Below are positions 30,841 through 42,650 of a stretch of DNA of 64,000 nt, piece by piece; position 1 is the first letter of the stretch, and each line of letters begins with the position of its first letter. The notes beneath the pieces were generated by a model. That model was not told where the DNA came from. It was given only the letters and a program-made list of their open reading frames with translations, and did no database searches. The DNA is from Nipponacmea schrenckii (lineage: Eukaryota > Mollusca > Gastropoda > Lottiidae): contig CM060199.1 in NCBI GenBank assembly GCA_030562195.1, positions 25,564,338-25,628,337 on the forward strand, written 5' to 3'. Both the position numbers and the translations under genes were made by a program.

Positions 30841-31190
30841 CTTTAAGAAAAAAAAACAAGAATCCATTGATTCAGCAGTGTTCTAAAATTCTAGTGAACC
30901 ATTTCTAAGATCAATGTTACAAGTAGTCTATATCAGTAATGAAGTATTAGGTAAAGGAGGTCCCTTTAAACAAACTACACATGTGCGCATTAGGGTACAA
31001 TTTATAAATTATGGTCAATTTACAGTCAGGCACATTAATGTCCAATTTAAAACATTTAGACAGGGATTTACTGTTGTTTTGATGTGGACAGATAAATTCA
31101 GTTTAATCAGAAGTGCTATTATATTGTTTGTGCACGTCTGGGTTCGATTCATAATTATATCCAACAAATAAAATAATTGAGTGGCAAATT
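30841..31190. other. No recognised gene
   Basis: An 85-codon ORF at 30914-31171 has no recognisable domain and lies in AT-rich DNA. Confidence 0.35.
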
Positions 31191-31194
31191 AGAA

Positions 31195-31985
31195 ATTTGC
31201 CCCTCTTTGTTTTCATTAGACTTTTTTTTTTCGGGAATCTCTCTAGCCCAACTCGAAAATGGTATAGAAATTTGGTTTGAAAAATACGATAAGATACTTA
31301 CTGGAATAGAAAATGAATATATAAAACTAAATTTTTTACGCATCAGTAGTTAGTAATTGCATAACTTTGTTGCTAATAATCCGGTCGCTTTGATAATTAC
31401 AGAATATAGAGAAGTCGCCTATAGAAATAAAACCGCATCATAAAAAAAATTCTACCACTTCCGGTTCTTGCGTGAGAACTTCCGGTTTTTTAGAACCGCG
31501 TTGGGTCACTCAGCTTCCGGTGTATGTAAGAAATCAGTACAAAAGCTATACATATATACTATCAGGCATAATTAGAACCCTTTTAGAATAAAAAATCCAA
31601 ACCGAAAGTGATACTTTATGTGTCATAAAAGAACGGTAACATTCAGGAAAATTTTAATAAGTCCGCTAATTTTTATCCGATTTGTCCGATTTTGGTGTTT
31701 TTCGAAACCTTGTTACTTTATCTAAAACATGTTGAGAACATGATTTTTAAAGTTAAATTTTATAATGCCCGATTGAAATTTTTTTGAAAATTCAAAAGGC
31801 CAAATCAAATGACCGTGACCTTCAATGACCCTGAATGTTTTCAAGTAGAATGTTCTTGACCTAAGCTATCCACACATATGCCTATTATGATCGACAACAA
31901 TTTCTTTGGTACCCGTTTTAGTTTTTTGAAAATTCACAAGGCTATTAGACTTTTTTTTTGTTCGGGAAGCTCCCTAGCCCAACTC
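31195..31985 (+). repeat. Dispersed non-coding repeat with inverted partner at 38.6-39.1 kb
   Basis: GCCCAACTCGA with the preceding CGGGAA occurs near 31235 and again near 31965. The part from about 31597 to 31860 (GATACTTTATGTGTCATAA, then CCGATTTTGGTGTTTTTCGAAACC and GACCGTGACCTTCAATGACC) has its diverged reverse complement at about 38640-39075. Confidence 0.6.
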
Positions 31986-32119
31986 GAGAATAGTTAACAA
32001 CGACAATAAAAAATATTTTGTAAACAGAAATTGCAATTGCTAAATATTAAATGGGTTATACAACAATGAACAAGTTGATATCTGATTATGTAGTTTTTAT
32101 TTTAACTTAACAACATCTA

Positions 32120-32350
32120 TCCATGTTTGATATTGACAAATTTCGTCAAAATCCATCTAGAAACAAGCTCAATATCGTGTCCACAAAGAATTCAAGAACA
32201 GAGGCGAACAAGGGGAATAACTCATATTAAACTTTTTTCGATTGGTCTGATGTTTAATACGGTTCATTCTTGGTTGAATAAAAAATCTCACACCAAGTTT
32301 TGTCAAAATCCATCAAGAAACCAGCCCTCTTTCGTATCCACAACAATTGT
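32120..32350 (-). repeat. Isolated Pearl-type core-repeat copies
   Basis: Two adjacent copies of a unit with ACCAAGTTTTGTCAAAATCCATC (32290-32312) and GACAAATTTCGTCAAAATCCATC (32136-32158), related to the cores at 15-16 and 48-52 kb. Confidence 0.5.
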
Positions 32351-32505
32351 AGACTGACCTACCTACATTTAAATTTGGTACAAAAGTCTAAAATAAAAAC
32401 ACACGTGGATTAAAGGCACAATTTACCTAATAAATTTCAAATTCAATTACTGTATTGTATTGTAAAAAGGATACTAAGTATATTATATCATAAATCAACC
32501 TATAT
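32351..32505. other. No recognised feature
   Basis: Short AT-rich spacer. Confidence 0.3.
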
Positions 32506-32529
32506 GGTATCATTTAATCTTTGTGGTAA

Positions 32530-32730
32530 TGGGTATTTTTCGGACACAATTATTGGGTAGCATTGAGTCCTTGGAATGTTGAATATATACACTTCCAGAC
32601 TTAGTTGTTGGGTAGCATATAGTCTACATATAATTGAGGAGTTATTACAGACACAATTATTACGTAGCATTGATCCTTGGCGTGTTGAGGATATACACTT
32701 CCGGACTACTAGTTGGGTACACATCAATAA
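32530..32730 (+). repeat. Tandem duplication with ACACAATTATT-GTAGCATTGA
   Basis: GACACAATTATTGGGTAGCA and GACACAATTATTACGTAGCA are about 110 bp apart, each followed by TATACACTTCC and GGGTA. Confidence 0.6.
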
Positions 32731-33005
32731 TCCTTGAAATTTCATCTAAATTAAAATAAGGACTGTTAGTGTTTGTAATAGGTAGCATGTTCCATGCGTT
32801 AACACTATTTTTTCCTTTAAGATAAAAGCAAGCAAATGTTAGCAAGGCAAGTGATTTCTTGAAAAATCTTTACATGTATACCATTTGTAGATATCTGACA
32901 AATCAATGGTGTAAGATGTTCCAGTGGCTATATTTGTTATGATATTATCACTATGTTGAATATGATCCATACAATGACTAACACAGCGTTAAGGTCTGTT
33001 GTGTA

Positions 33006-33050
33006 AAAAGATAGCCTTGCGAAGCAAGGTGACATACGCCCACCAGCAGC
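33006..33050 (-). mobile_element. Orphan 3' terminus of a Pearl/HINE element
   Basis: AAGATAGCCTTGCGAAGCAAGG followed by CATACGCCCACCAGCAGC is a diverged reverse complement of the right end at 52660-52692. No core repeats follow, so only the end is left. Confidence 0.55.
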
Positions 33051-33199
33051 TTTGATATTAAGGACAGGATATTGTTGTCCATTCACATTTGGTTCATGTT
33101 GAATCTATATGGGATTTTAAGCAGATTTTTCTGGATTGCTTCTTTATTAGGTTGTTTTCTCGTGTTAATTCTTAAACGATATTTTGAGGCATGTCTATG

Positions 33200-33560
33200 T
33201 GTTGCAGATTTTAAATACGATATTTAGGTGGGAAATTACCCATTCATCAGGAAAATCAATAGGGGTTATCTTTAAAATGATACAAACCCACAAAAAAAAT
33301 TGTAGCCTGTAGAATGAGCACAAGTTGCACCCTATAGCTAATGGAGTGAAAACCACGAAGTCAGATGCAATATTTCGGTGAAATATTATCCGATCATCAC
33401 CAAAATCGATAGGGATCATCTTCATAATGACATTGACCCACAAAATCAAAATCAAAAGAATCCATAAAGAAGTGTAGCCTGTAGAGTGAGCACGAGAAAA
33501 CCACAAGGTCAGATGCAATATTTGGGTGAAAAATTATACGATCATCACCAAAATCAATAG
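33200..33560 (+). repeat. Tandem repeat, unit about 180 bp, three copies
   Basis: ATCACCAAAATCRATAGGGAT, TGACCCACAAAA and TGTAGCCTGTAGARTGAGCAC recur in order around 33240, 33400 and 33545. Confidence 0.65.
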
Positions 33561-34476
33561 GGATAAAGTGAGGGTGATTTGTATTTTTTCTAATGAATGT
33601 TTGATATTATTTGTTAAAATATCCAGTACTAGCTCTCTAACATCTTCATATTTCTTAATATAATGTATAGGTAAAATACGAGTATCTGTTTACAGCTGAT
33701 AAGTTGAAATAAATTGTATTATTACTCAATAGTTCTTCTACAATTACAAATTCTTTATAATATCTTCCAATGTAGTATTATATATAAAAACAACCCAACT
33801 TAGACCATTGATTTCACATACATCATTTGTCTAGCTGGAAATTGAAGAGAATTCTCTTATCTAAAAATAATATGTAATTGAAAATAATTGACATCAAATA
33901 CCAGTCTGTAAAAAACAAAGAGACAATATTTCAGTCTAAATTTATCCCATATTAGTTTTTCAAATCTCACCAAACTAAAAATGTCAACAATGTAAGAGAA
34001 TATGTGGATTCCTACAAAAAGGCCAAACCACTCTTGTATTTATCTATCAAAATCTATCAAAATTTCTTTCTTTTCAAAATATACTATTTGGCCTTGAAAT
34101 TACTAAACTTTTGAGTGCACATAAGCTGAAAGTGTTCTGCTATATTATCTTTTATCTAATTAGTTGACAATACCCATAACTGGTGTTCCTAAGGGTCGCC
34201 ATGCCCTAATAACTACATGTTCAAAAGTGTGAGAATTAAGCAGTTGGATTTCTAAGGGAGCACTTGTTCATGTAATAAAAATCAATAGAGAAAATAAACC
34301 ATGAGATAAATATACTTACAAATCAAACACTAGGTAATGGGAACCTTCATCTTGTATATTATCATGTAATCTAACTGTAAAATATAAACAAAATGTACAT
34401 ATAAAATAAACATAATAAACATCATACATGTATAAATGTATTTTCATTAAAACAAAAATTCTGTCTTTTCTGCATT
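33561..34476. other. No recognised feature
   Basis: AT-rich non-coding DNA. Confidence 0.4.
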
Positions 34477-34865
34477 AAAGATAGCTTGCCAGGCAAGGCA
34501 ATATACGCCCACTGGCAGCATTTATTTCAAATAAAAACTTTTCAGTAAGGTTTTTACTCAGTCAAGGGCAATAACTCAAAATCCGTTCATTTGATGATTA
34601 AAAACGCGTCAAATTTGTAGCCTCTATCTTAGATACAACCCAGTTTTTATCCGATCTTAATGAAACTTGGTATACATGTATATATTGATCAGATCTCAGT
34701 CAAGTTCGAAAATGGAAATATCAAATGAACGGATTTTGAGTTATTGCCCTTGACTAAGTAAAACACGTCAAATTTGGTCTGTATCAACGATAGAGGCTAA
34801 AGTTTTTAATTCAATCTTAATGAAACTTGGTATGCATGTATGGAAATTATCAAATGAACAGATTT
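34477..34865. mobile_element. Inverted HINE end plus forward core repeats
   Basis: It starts with the reverse complement of the HINE right end (AAAGATAGCTTGCCAGGCAAGG, quoted in part: AGCTTGCCAGGCAAGG, then ATACGCCCACTGGCAGCA). Partial core repeat in reverse orientation runs to about 34610. Then core repeats in forward orientation (AATGAAACTTGGTATACATG, ATGAAACTTGGTATGCATG) run up to the left end of the next element. Confidence 0.65.
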
Positions 34866-36371
34866 CATACGCCCACATGGACGTATATTGTCGTTGTCCC
34901 TCTCCGTAGGTTTGTCGGTCCGTCAACATTTGTTGTAGACACTATAGAAGCTACAATTTTCTATAATTTTAATGAAACTTGGTATGAGCATTGGTATTGA
35001 TAAGACGGCAGTCAAGTTCGATTTGGACGATTTTTCTATAAACAGTTTTTGAGTTATTGCCCCTGCCTCTATATTTGTTGTAGACCAAAAAGAAGCTACA
35101 ATTTTCAATGGATTTTAATGAAACTTGGTGTGAGCATTGGAATTGATAAGACGGCGGTCAATTTTAAATTAAAAGATTTTTCGATGAACTGTTTTTGAGT
35201 TATTGCCCTTGACTTATTTACATCACGTCAAAATTTATTGTTGATGCAATAGAAGCTACAATTTTCAATGCATTTGAATGAAACTTGGTATGAGCATTGG
35301 AATTGATAAGGCGGTGGTCACGTTCAAATTTGACGATTTTTGATTAATAGTTTATGATTAATTGCCCTTGACTAAGTAAAATTGCGTAAAAATTCATTTT
35401 CTGTAGACATTATAGAAGCTACAATTATCTATGGATTTTAATGAAACTTGGTATGAGCATTGGAATTGATAAGACGGCAGTCAAGTTCGATTTGGACGAT
35501 TTTGCGATAAACAGTTTTGGAGTTATTGCCCCTGCCTCTCTATTTGTTGTAGACAAAATAGAAGCTACAATTTTCAATGGATTTAAATGAAAGTTGGTGA
35601 TAAGACGACGGTCAAGTTCGAATTTGAAGATTTTTCGATTAACAGTTTTTTAGTTATTGCCCTTGACTTAGTAAGATTGCGTCGAAATTTTATTGTGGGT
35701 TCAAAAGAAGCTATAATTTTCAATGGATTCTGATGAAACTTGGTGTGAGCATTGGAATTGATGAGACAATAGTCGAGTTTGTTCATCAAAAAAAATGCCA
35801 TATTCAGTTTTTGAGTTATTGCTCTTGACGTGTAAAATCTTGTCAAAATTTTAGTTTCGATGCAATAAATCCTCCAATTTTCAAAGGATTTTCATGAAAC
35901 TTAGTGTGAGCATTGGAATTGATTAGACCTCAGTCAAGTTTGAATTTGACAGTGTTTCAATGAACTGTTTTGAGTTATTGCCCTTGACTTCGTGAAATTG
36001 CGTCCAGATTCTATTGTGGTTTTAATAAGAAGCTTTAATTTTCAAAAGATTTTGATGGAACTTGGTGTAAGAATCAGAATAGATAAGACATTAGTCAAGT
36101 TTGAATTTCCGCCTTTTTTAACGAATGGATTTTCATTTATTGCCCTTGATAATATTGCATCAAAAATATTTGTGGGTGCAAAATAAGCTCCAATTTTTTA
36201 ATAGATTTGATGAAACTTGGTATGAATATTGAAATAGAGAAGATGATGGTCAAGTTTTTGAGTTTTTATCCTTGACTTCAATATCCATTTAGTGAATGTT
36301 TTTGAGTCATTGCTCAATTTATTTTTCAAATTCAATGCTGCCAGTGGGCGTATGTTACCTTGTCTGGCAAG
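34866..36371 (+). mobile_element. Pearl/HINE-type element with about eight ~160-bp core repeats
   Basis: Left end CATACGCCCACATGGACGTA (34866-34885), followed by a degraded CCGT-rich tract (TCCGTAGG...GGTCCGTC). Core repeats follow with AAGCTACAATTTTC and ATGAAACTTGGT at roughly 150-165-bp intervals. The right end is CCAGTGGGCGTATGTTACC and a TTGTCTGGCAAG hairpin (36341-36371). The inverted CGCCCAC/GTGGGCG pair and subterminal hairpin fit Helentron-related non-autonomous elements, which is how Pearl elements have been classified. Confidence 0.75.
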
Positions 36372-37067
36372 CTTTTTTTTCTATTGGTATATATTAATAC
36401 TTAAATCAAGCAGGAGGTCAATGGGCCAAAACAGGCACCCATTATGCATACACAAATACACCTTGTTTTAAGATGACTTTAAAATGCTTAATATTTATAC
36501 ACAGGCACCGACCATTTATATGGAATGACAATAAATACAATTTTGTCCATTAAGGAATAGTTAATATTGCTAAAAAATCTGACTTGCAGGGTACTAGAGC
36601 ATTGTAAAATGACAATATCCAAGAACATACCAAAACTATATCTATATCCTGAAGTCTTTGTCCAGCAAACTGTCCAGCAACATTTTAATCTTGTAGCAAC
36701 ATTAGTTTTCCAATATTGACTCTTTCAATGAAGCCACTTGTAGCTCTATAATGGAGTTTGTGTATATCTGCAGTATGGCCCAAGTGGCCACAGAGCCATT
36801 CCAATTCATGATCTTTCATGTCAATGACCTTAAATATAAATTAAAGTTCCTAAATATTCAACACAATAGAGTTTACAATTGTGCAATAATAAAAATTCGT
36901 ACAAGCAAATCAAAAATCACATCCAAGGAATGGCAAAATCTTGATCTAAGGTATAGTAGTGGACTCCTCAAAGAGAAGTACCGTCAGATGTTTCGAAAAG
37001 AGTAAGCATGGTTTGCTTCGCGCACGACACCCGTCACTACTACAAAATTAAATACAACCAGATCCAT
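36372..37067. other. No recognised gene
   Basis: An 84-codon ORF at 36751-37005 lacks a recognisable domain. Otherwise AT-rich. Confidence 0.35.
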
Positions 37068-37337
37068 TTATGTCCTGTCGAAGAGATCTTCCATAATGTC
37101 AGAAACCGACTTGTTGTATTTATCAAGTAGTTCTGTATAACGACCATAACATTTTCTAAACGACTTTCGAAGCTTGTGTGACAAGTAACCTTGTTTCAGC
37201 AATTTCAAAGTTAATACTCGGCCTCCAGCTAGGAAATCCTCATAAACATAACAAGCCCTAACATAGCGGATGAGTTGTGAAATGTAAACTCCATATGCTG
37301 GTGACTGTGGTATACATGATTTTACTTTTCCACTCAA
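37068..37337 (-). pseudogene. C-terminal tail of an RT-bearing retroelement polyprotein
   Basis: The frame reads SPAYGVYISQLIRYVRAC, then FLAGGRVLTLKLLKQGY and KLRKSFRKCYGRYTELLDKY. From memory, a YGVYISQLIRY segment followed by a K-L-x-x-Q-G-Y and a FxKxxxR helix marks the C-terminus of a reverse-transcriptase protein family common in bivalves, lancelets and cnidarians. The RT domain would lie upstream (higher coordinates) but is not seen, so only the tail was retained. Confidence 0.5.
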
Positions 37338-37560
37338 TGTGCCATGGATTGAAAAACATCTGATACCACATTATCATTCGTCAACGAATAAATCCTTTGA
37401 CACAGAAACAATTGGATGATGAATAAATGATCTTCCAAAAAACTGAATTCACATAATATTTGGGAAGTGTAGTTGCCATATTTCTGCTCAACCAATTGTT
37501 CCCCAATGCAATTATGAGAGGATCATTTTTTGCCACCATTGTTGTATCATCTCTGGTCAT
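37338..37560. other. No recognised feature
   Basis: Short spacer; no frame continues from the RT tail. Confidence 0.3.
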
Positions 37561-37564
37561 GATC

Positions 37565-38620
37565 GGGTAAACTGTGTAATAGCTTCACCTTTCCTTAGGT
37601 TTTCTTTACCCTGGTCTGACTTGTTCCTTGCTGCACAAGTTTTCTTATGTTTTTTGGAAAATGACTCTATTCTTAATCATTCAAGGCACAAAGGACAGGG
37701 CCCATAATCTTCCATTTTGAACAGTCCATGTTTTCTCGCTAGGAATAGTTCACCACGTCCCAACGTTTTAACACGTAAGTTATGCATATGATCTCCCCTG
37801 CAACGCAAAAGAACTTGTTTTTTGCTTAGATCCTTTTTCATTTCAATAATCTTTTGGTCTTTGGAATTTCCTGCCTCTATTGCTCTCTTCATCTCTATTG
37901 TTTCTCTGGTGTCCTTATTATCCTGTGTGTCCGAAGATGTGTTAGAATGTTAGTTGTACGGTTAGTTGTATGTTTTTTACAAATAAAACAACAATGATAG
38001 TTGTTGTAAACACGATTTGTTTTTTTTTTCATCCCTGTCTGTGTCTTGCTTGACTTCAACTGTTTTCTCACATATGTACCAGGGTGATTCTTGTCTCTCT
38101 CAAAATATTCCTCATCAAGCTCTTGACAAACACACAAGGAACTCGCATCTTCATCAGTATCATACCCAACATCATTTCTATGCTTTAGGTTTCTATTATC
38201 ATCCCTGTTCCTTAATACCTTATTTTCTTTCGGTTTGTCTTCATCCTCAATCAGCATATTTCTAGCACCTTTACTGTCTTTCATATTAATTCCCTGTATG
38301 TCTAAATTCTCCTTATCAACTACATCGTCAGTGTTACTCCTAACCTTATCCTCAACATGTTTAATGTAGCTGTTACTCTTCTAAATGGCTAACTTGTCTC
38401 TATCATCTTTGTCTGAACCATCGGTATCCTCTTCATTAATATCAACCATATTCTTAACACCTTTACTATCTTTCATATTCATTCCCTGTATGTATAAATT
38501 CTCCTTATCAACTACATCGTCAGTGTTACTCCTAACCTTATCCTCAACATGTTTAATTTTCTGAATGGCTAACTTGTGTCTATTATCTTTGTCTGTACCA
38601 TCCGTATTCTCTTCCATATC
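37565..38620 (-). pseudogene. TE-derived zinc-finger protein remnant with duplicated acidic segment
   Basis: Read right to left: a charged segment (MEENTDGTDKDNRHKLAIQK and KHVEDKVRSNTDDVVDKEN) present twice about 190 bp apart. A zinc finger CCFICKK...HLRTH (near 37985-37925) and a second cysteine block GPCPLCLEWLRIES with H-x3-TC (near 37710-37650) follow. Stops separate the pieces. The layout, acidic lead, finger and QVLLRCRGDHMHN with GPCPLC, is one I associate with repeat-derived proteins of molluscs, but I cannot name the family. Confidence 0.4.
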
Positions 38621-38639
38621 ATCTTAATAATTAAGGTAA

Positions 38640-39080
38640 TTGAAGGTCAGGGTCACTTGATACAGCCTTTTGAATTTAAAAAAAAAACTAAAACGGGTAC
38701 AAAAAAATTGCTGTCGACCATTATAGGCAGTATCACAAAAATATTGGAATATCTCATAAATTCTAACATTATTTACTAATCATTACGTAGTTTCCATTTT
38801 GTGGATAGCTAATGTCAAGAACATTCTACTTGTAAAAATTAAGGGTCATTAAAGGTCAAGGTCATTTGATATAGCTTTTAAATTTTTTAAAACATCAATC
38901 GGGCTTAAAAAAAAATTAAATTTGAAAATGAAAATTCTGTTACCAACAAAGTTTAGATAAAGTAACAAGGTTTCAAAAAACACCAAAATCGTACAAATCG
39001 GTGGAAAATTAGCGGACTTTTTAAAATTTTGCTAAATGTCACCTTTCTGTGATAACACATAAAGTTTCACTTCCGGTTAG
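38640..39080 (-). repeat. Inverted partner of the 31.6-31.9 kb repeat
   Basis: Contains GGTTTCAAAAAACACCAAAATCG-type sequence and TTAGCGGACTTTTTAAAATT, diverged reverse complements of 31597-31860. AAGGTCAGGGTCACTTGAT (near 38644) and AAGGTCAAGGTCATTTGAT (near 38855) repeat within it. Confidence 0.6.
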
Positions 39081-39094
39081 AATTAATTATTGAC

Positions 39095-39185
39095 TTAGTA
39101 AATGATAGTGACGCCATTATGTGACAGTGACGTCATTAGATGATAGTGACGTCAATAGATAATAGTGACGCCATCCGTACAATTA
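39095..39185 (+). repeat. Short tandem GATAGTGACGYCAT repeat
   Basis: GATAGTGACGCCATTATGT, GACAGTGACGTCATTAGAT, GATAGTGACGTCAATAGAT and AATAGTGACGCCATC are four units of about 19-20 bp, containing CRE-like TGACGTCA. Confidence 0.7.
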
Positions 39186-39554
39186 ACCGCCGAGTTGAGA
39201 TTAAAATCTGTCACATACGATGTTTTTGCACTGAACAAATTTATTATTATGTCAGATACGTTTCGCATGCGAGGTTCTTCGTAATATAATGAGCGTAGAT
39301 TGACAAAAGTATGCCAAGTCTTAGAGGAGTGTTATATGAGTATAAATCTGCATTCAACTCAGTTTTGACTAATCTGTCACTTACGATGTGTTTGCTCTGA
39401 ACCAACGAAGGTTTGTCCTCTAATATATTTGGTACAGAGGAGTTACATGGAGGATTGAACAAATGATAATGAAAGGAAATGGAGTTTTACATCCAATTCT
39501 GCTATTATTCTGCTAATTAAATAATCTAGTATAAGACGATTGGCAATCAAATGG

Positions 39555-41440
39555 CTAATACTGAATCAGTTTCTTCATTTTGTCAGTGTGCAACATCTCA
39601 GTTACTATATAAGGCTTCTTTTTATTAGCTTGAAGCATACATTCACTATATCCCGATGGAAGGTATATATTTTTCTTTTCGTACTGGCCTTTAATAGCAG
39701 AGAGCATCGAATCAGCCTCCATCAGCCTCGAGTGTCCCATTTCGAAATATTTATGCTCTATTGAATTAATCTCCGATTTCGCCAAGAACAAGACCATTGC
39801 TGTGATTGTGATTCGGTTGCGATTTTGGCCACCCAAGTATCACTACAAAAGATAACTCTGCTCACACCTTTTTTCTCTCTCTCCCATAACCAATTCCACA
39901 ACGGTATTGCAATATCATTAGCCCCTTTTGCTACCTTCATTTTCTGTCCAGCTATAACAATATCCCTGGTTTGGTTTTAGATCCAGGATGGTCAAGTTAT
40001 AAACACTGGCAACGTTTATCTTTGGACAGCACATAACCTGTTGTATATCGAATTCTGCTACTGCATCTGTTGATTTTTCGTTCTTATCAATATCTTTATT
40101 TTCTCTTGCTTGATCTCTTCTTCTTAAATGTGCTTCTTGCTCCATTTTCTCCTCATTTGTGTGCTCTTCTTTTAATTCGTATTTCGACCAGATATCGCAT
40201 ACATCTTTAGATGGCAAATGAAACCCATAATTATACATAGTATTAAATATTTTCCTATAGATCGGTTCTTTTACACACTTGGTTTTATATAACATATGCA
40301 TTTCTCGAATATTAAGAGGGATCAAGATATTCTCGCTTGGTGCCCTTTCTAAAATAATGTGTGTCAATTATGTGTCAATTTTTGGAAATATGCGATTTTA
40401 TGTGCTGGACAGTTTCCTCTTAAGTTTTATTTCGAGCAGTAGTTTTAGGCTTTTCACACAAAACACCGTGTGAAAAAATTCAAGTCTGTCAGAGATTTTT
40501 TCTTGATACACTAGATATAACAGAAAAAATGGTTGATTATAACATGAAGAAAAAGCAAGCAAGCGGTGTTTTGTGTGAAAAGCCTAAAACTACTGCTCGA
40601 AATAAAACTAATCAACCATTCTTTCTGTTATATCTAGTGTATCAAGAAAAAATCTCTGACAGACTTGAATTTTTTCACATCCTTCTTTGTTCATAAAATA
40701 TTTCATGGTATATAATCTTTTTGTAATATCTTTAGTTGTTGAACGAAATTTATTCAGTTTGAGGACATGACTAATTATAAAATCCCTCCTTCTGTCAGCC
40801 TTATTCATACCCCAAAACTGCTAAAAGATATTCTTTGGATCATTTTCACTAAATTGTTTCATACATTTCCGTTTACAGCTCTCTTTACATCCTGCTTTTA
40901 TATTTCTTTCACGAACGGCTGCCTTAAATCGTTTATCTTGTCCTGTATTATACAGATTGCTTTTGACATTCTTTGCCCATCTTTCTTCCTTTCGTAATCG
41001 TTTCCTGCTCCTTCTCTTAGGACTTAATGCTAGTGGATGTTCTTTCGTAACTTCATTTTGAGAATCAGTTGAATCTTGAGGATATGAACCTTTTTTGATA
41101 AGAAAACCAATGGGAACAAAGCTCGCATCATCATCACTGTCATCTTGTTCTTCAGAGCTTGAGGAATCTACAAATGGAAAAAAAGTCAATAATTTTTGAC
41201 AATCTAGAGTAAGTAACAGCCCATAAAATCTGATATCAGGCCGATGGCTTTGCTTGTAGACTAGTTTGTCCAAAAGATCATTCACCTATTAGCCGTAAGC
41301 TTTGAGTCCAAGTCCAAAAACTGTAGTACATTTTACCTTGTGAAGATCTGGTAGCTCTAAAATCTGTCATTTGTTGTTGAAGAAGTGATGCACACCTAGA
41401 AACTTCTAGAGCTTGACTGGTTTGAGATATCATCCATCTT
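39555..41440 (-). pseudogene. Transposase-derived DDE-like gene of a family widespread in insects and molluscs
   Basis: Coding blocks right to left: a possible first exon (41440-41335, LQQQMTDFRATRSSQ, then GTAAAA); an acidic/basic block 41285-40821 with KRRSRKRLRKEERWAKNV and CKESCKRKCMKQF; 40808-40609 with KIQVCQRFFLDTLDITERM; a short coding end near 40468-40424; 40367-39918 with PSKDVCDIWSKY; and 39940-39555 with VIFCSDTW and YFEMGHSRLMEADSM. I know this order from a large repeat-derived family whose SD-x-C-x-GQNRN and GHTxMExD motifs suggest a DDE transposase origin. Frames shift between blocks and one segment is inverted. Confidence 0.55.
40424..40679. repeat. Nested inverted duplication (A-B-x-A'-B')
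   Basis: Block A 40424-40468 is the exact reverse complement of A' 40564-40608 (45 nt). Block B 40469-40539 is the reverse complement, with one mismatch, of B' 40609-40679 (71 nt). The 24-nt segment x (40540-40563) occurs once. The blocks lie inside the coding sequence of the transposase-derived gene. Confidence 0.92.
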
Positions 41441-42650
41441 GATTATCTGGAACTGATGCTGTGATCACTGAAAATGTAATGTATAATTAGCTTAAGTCAC
41501 ATTTTTTTGACCATGTGAAAAAATCCAAGTCAACTAGGGATCTGAAATTTAAGGATCTGGAGATTTCAAGTATTTAAATTTCAAATGAAGGCTAAATTTA
41601 ATAATCTGGACCTTGGATCAGTGACATCCAACAAGTCAAACTTCCCCTACCTTTCTTTTTAGTTTCAATTTCAGTTATATCTGCCTTATCAAAGTTGCTG
41701 TCATCTATTCTGAGTGAGTACTGTCGGAGGCACTATCTACACAATAAAAAACATTACTTTTATTTTATTTTTTCTCATTTTGATTGACAGCCACAAAATT
41801 ACTACTGATTTAATCTATTTACCTATGAAAAGGCATAAACTCATGGACAGTACTATCAGTTTTGTTTTATGCAAAATGGTCATAACTACAGAAAGTTGAA
41901 ACACTACTGATTTACTAAACATTAACCCTAACTTATCATTTAAATTCAGTAAAAATGCAGTTTATTGTTAATTTTACCCTAATATGGAATTTAAGTTACA
42001 TAAGGGAAAGCTAACTTACCTAATATTACATTAAGAAGCTCGAGCTTTAGTCAGAAAACGGCGGGAAGACGCCATCTTGTTATAAAAATAAATGTCATAA
42101 CTGCTACTCAGTGAGAGTTACCTTTCCCTAAATAGCAGTTATGACCATTTTGCTTTAAATTAAAGTAAATTTAAGATGTTTTTTTTAAATATATGACAAT
42201 CAATAAAACTCTCTCAGCCAGTTACCAACATTTTTTTTGCAATCATCTAAGCTTTCGGGGAAATATAAACATCACGCAGATCGCTCTTATCGTAGAGGCC
42301 CCCTTTTGAGTTTTACAAAAAAGTGAATTTCAATATTGCGACCAAAGTATTACTTCCGGTCTGGATTTTGTTTTTTAAATCGGCCAGTTTTTTTCAAAAG
42401 ATATTGTTCTGTGGCACTGTGGCACTTACGGTTTTGCAAAAATGTTCCAATTTATATTCATTTACAACATTGCCACAACAGAAGGTCTAGGAATGTTGAA
42501 TAGTTGTTGCAACTACTGTAGACTAAGCGCAGGAAGGTGTGGAAAAATCGAAAAAAAAAAGAACTAGAACCGTTAGACGGTACCAAGGCAGTGCTCGTCC
42601 GTTCTATTGCATGGGTGAAACGTTGCATTTATAATATCCAATTCCATAAT
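41441..42650. other. No recognised gene; small hairpin near 42094-42145
   Basis: GTCATAACTGCTA (42094-42106) and TAGCAGTTATGAC (42133-42145) form a 13-bp inverted repeat. The rest is AT-rich and non-coding. Confidence 0.5.

Noticed and set aside
33195..33518. 107-aa minus-strand ORF
   Set aside because: It covers a 180-bp tandem repeat and translates the same segment repeatedly; no domain.
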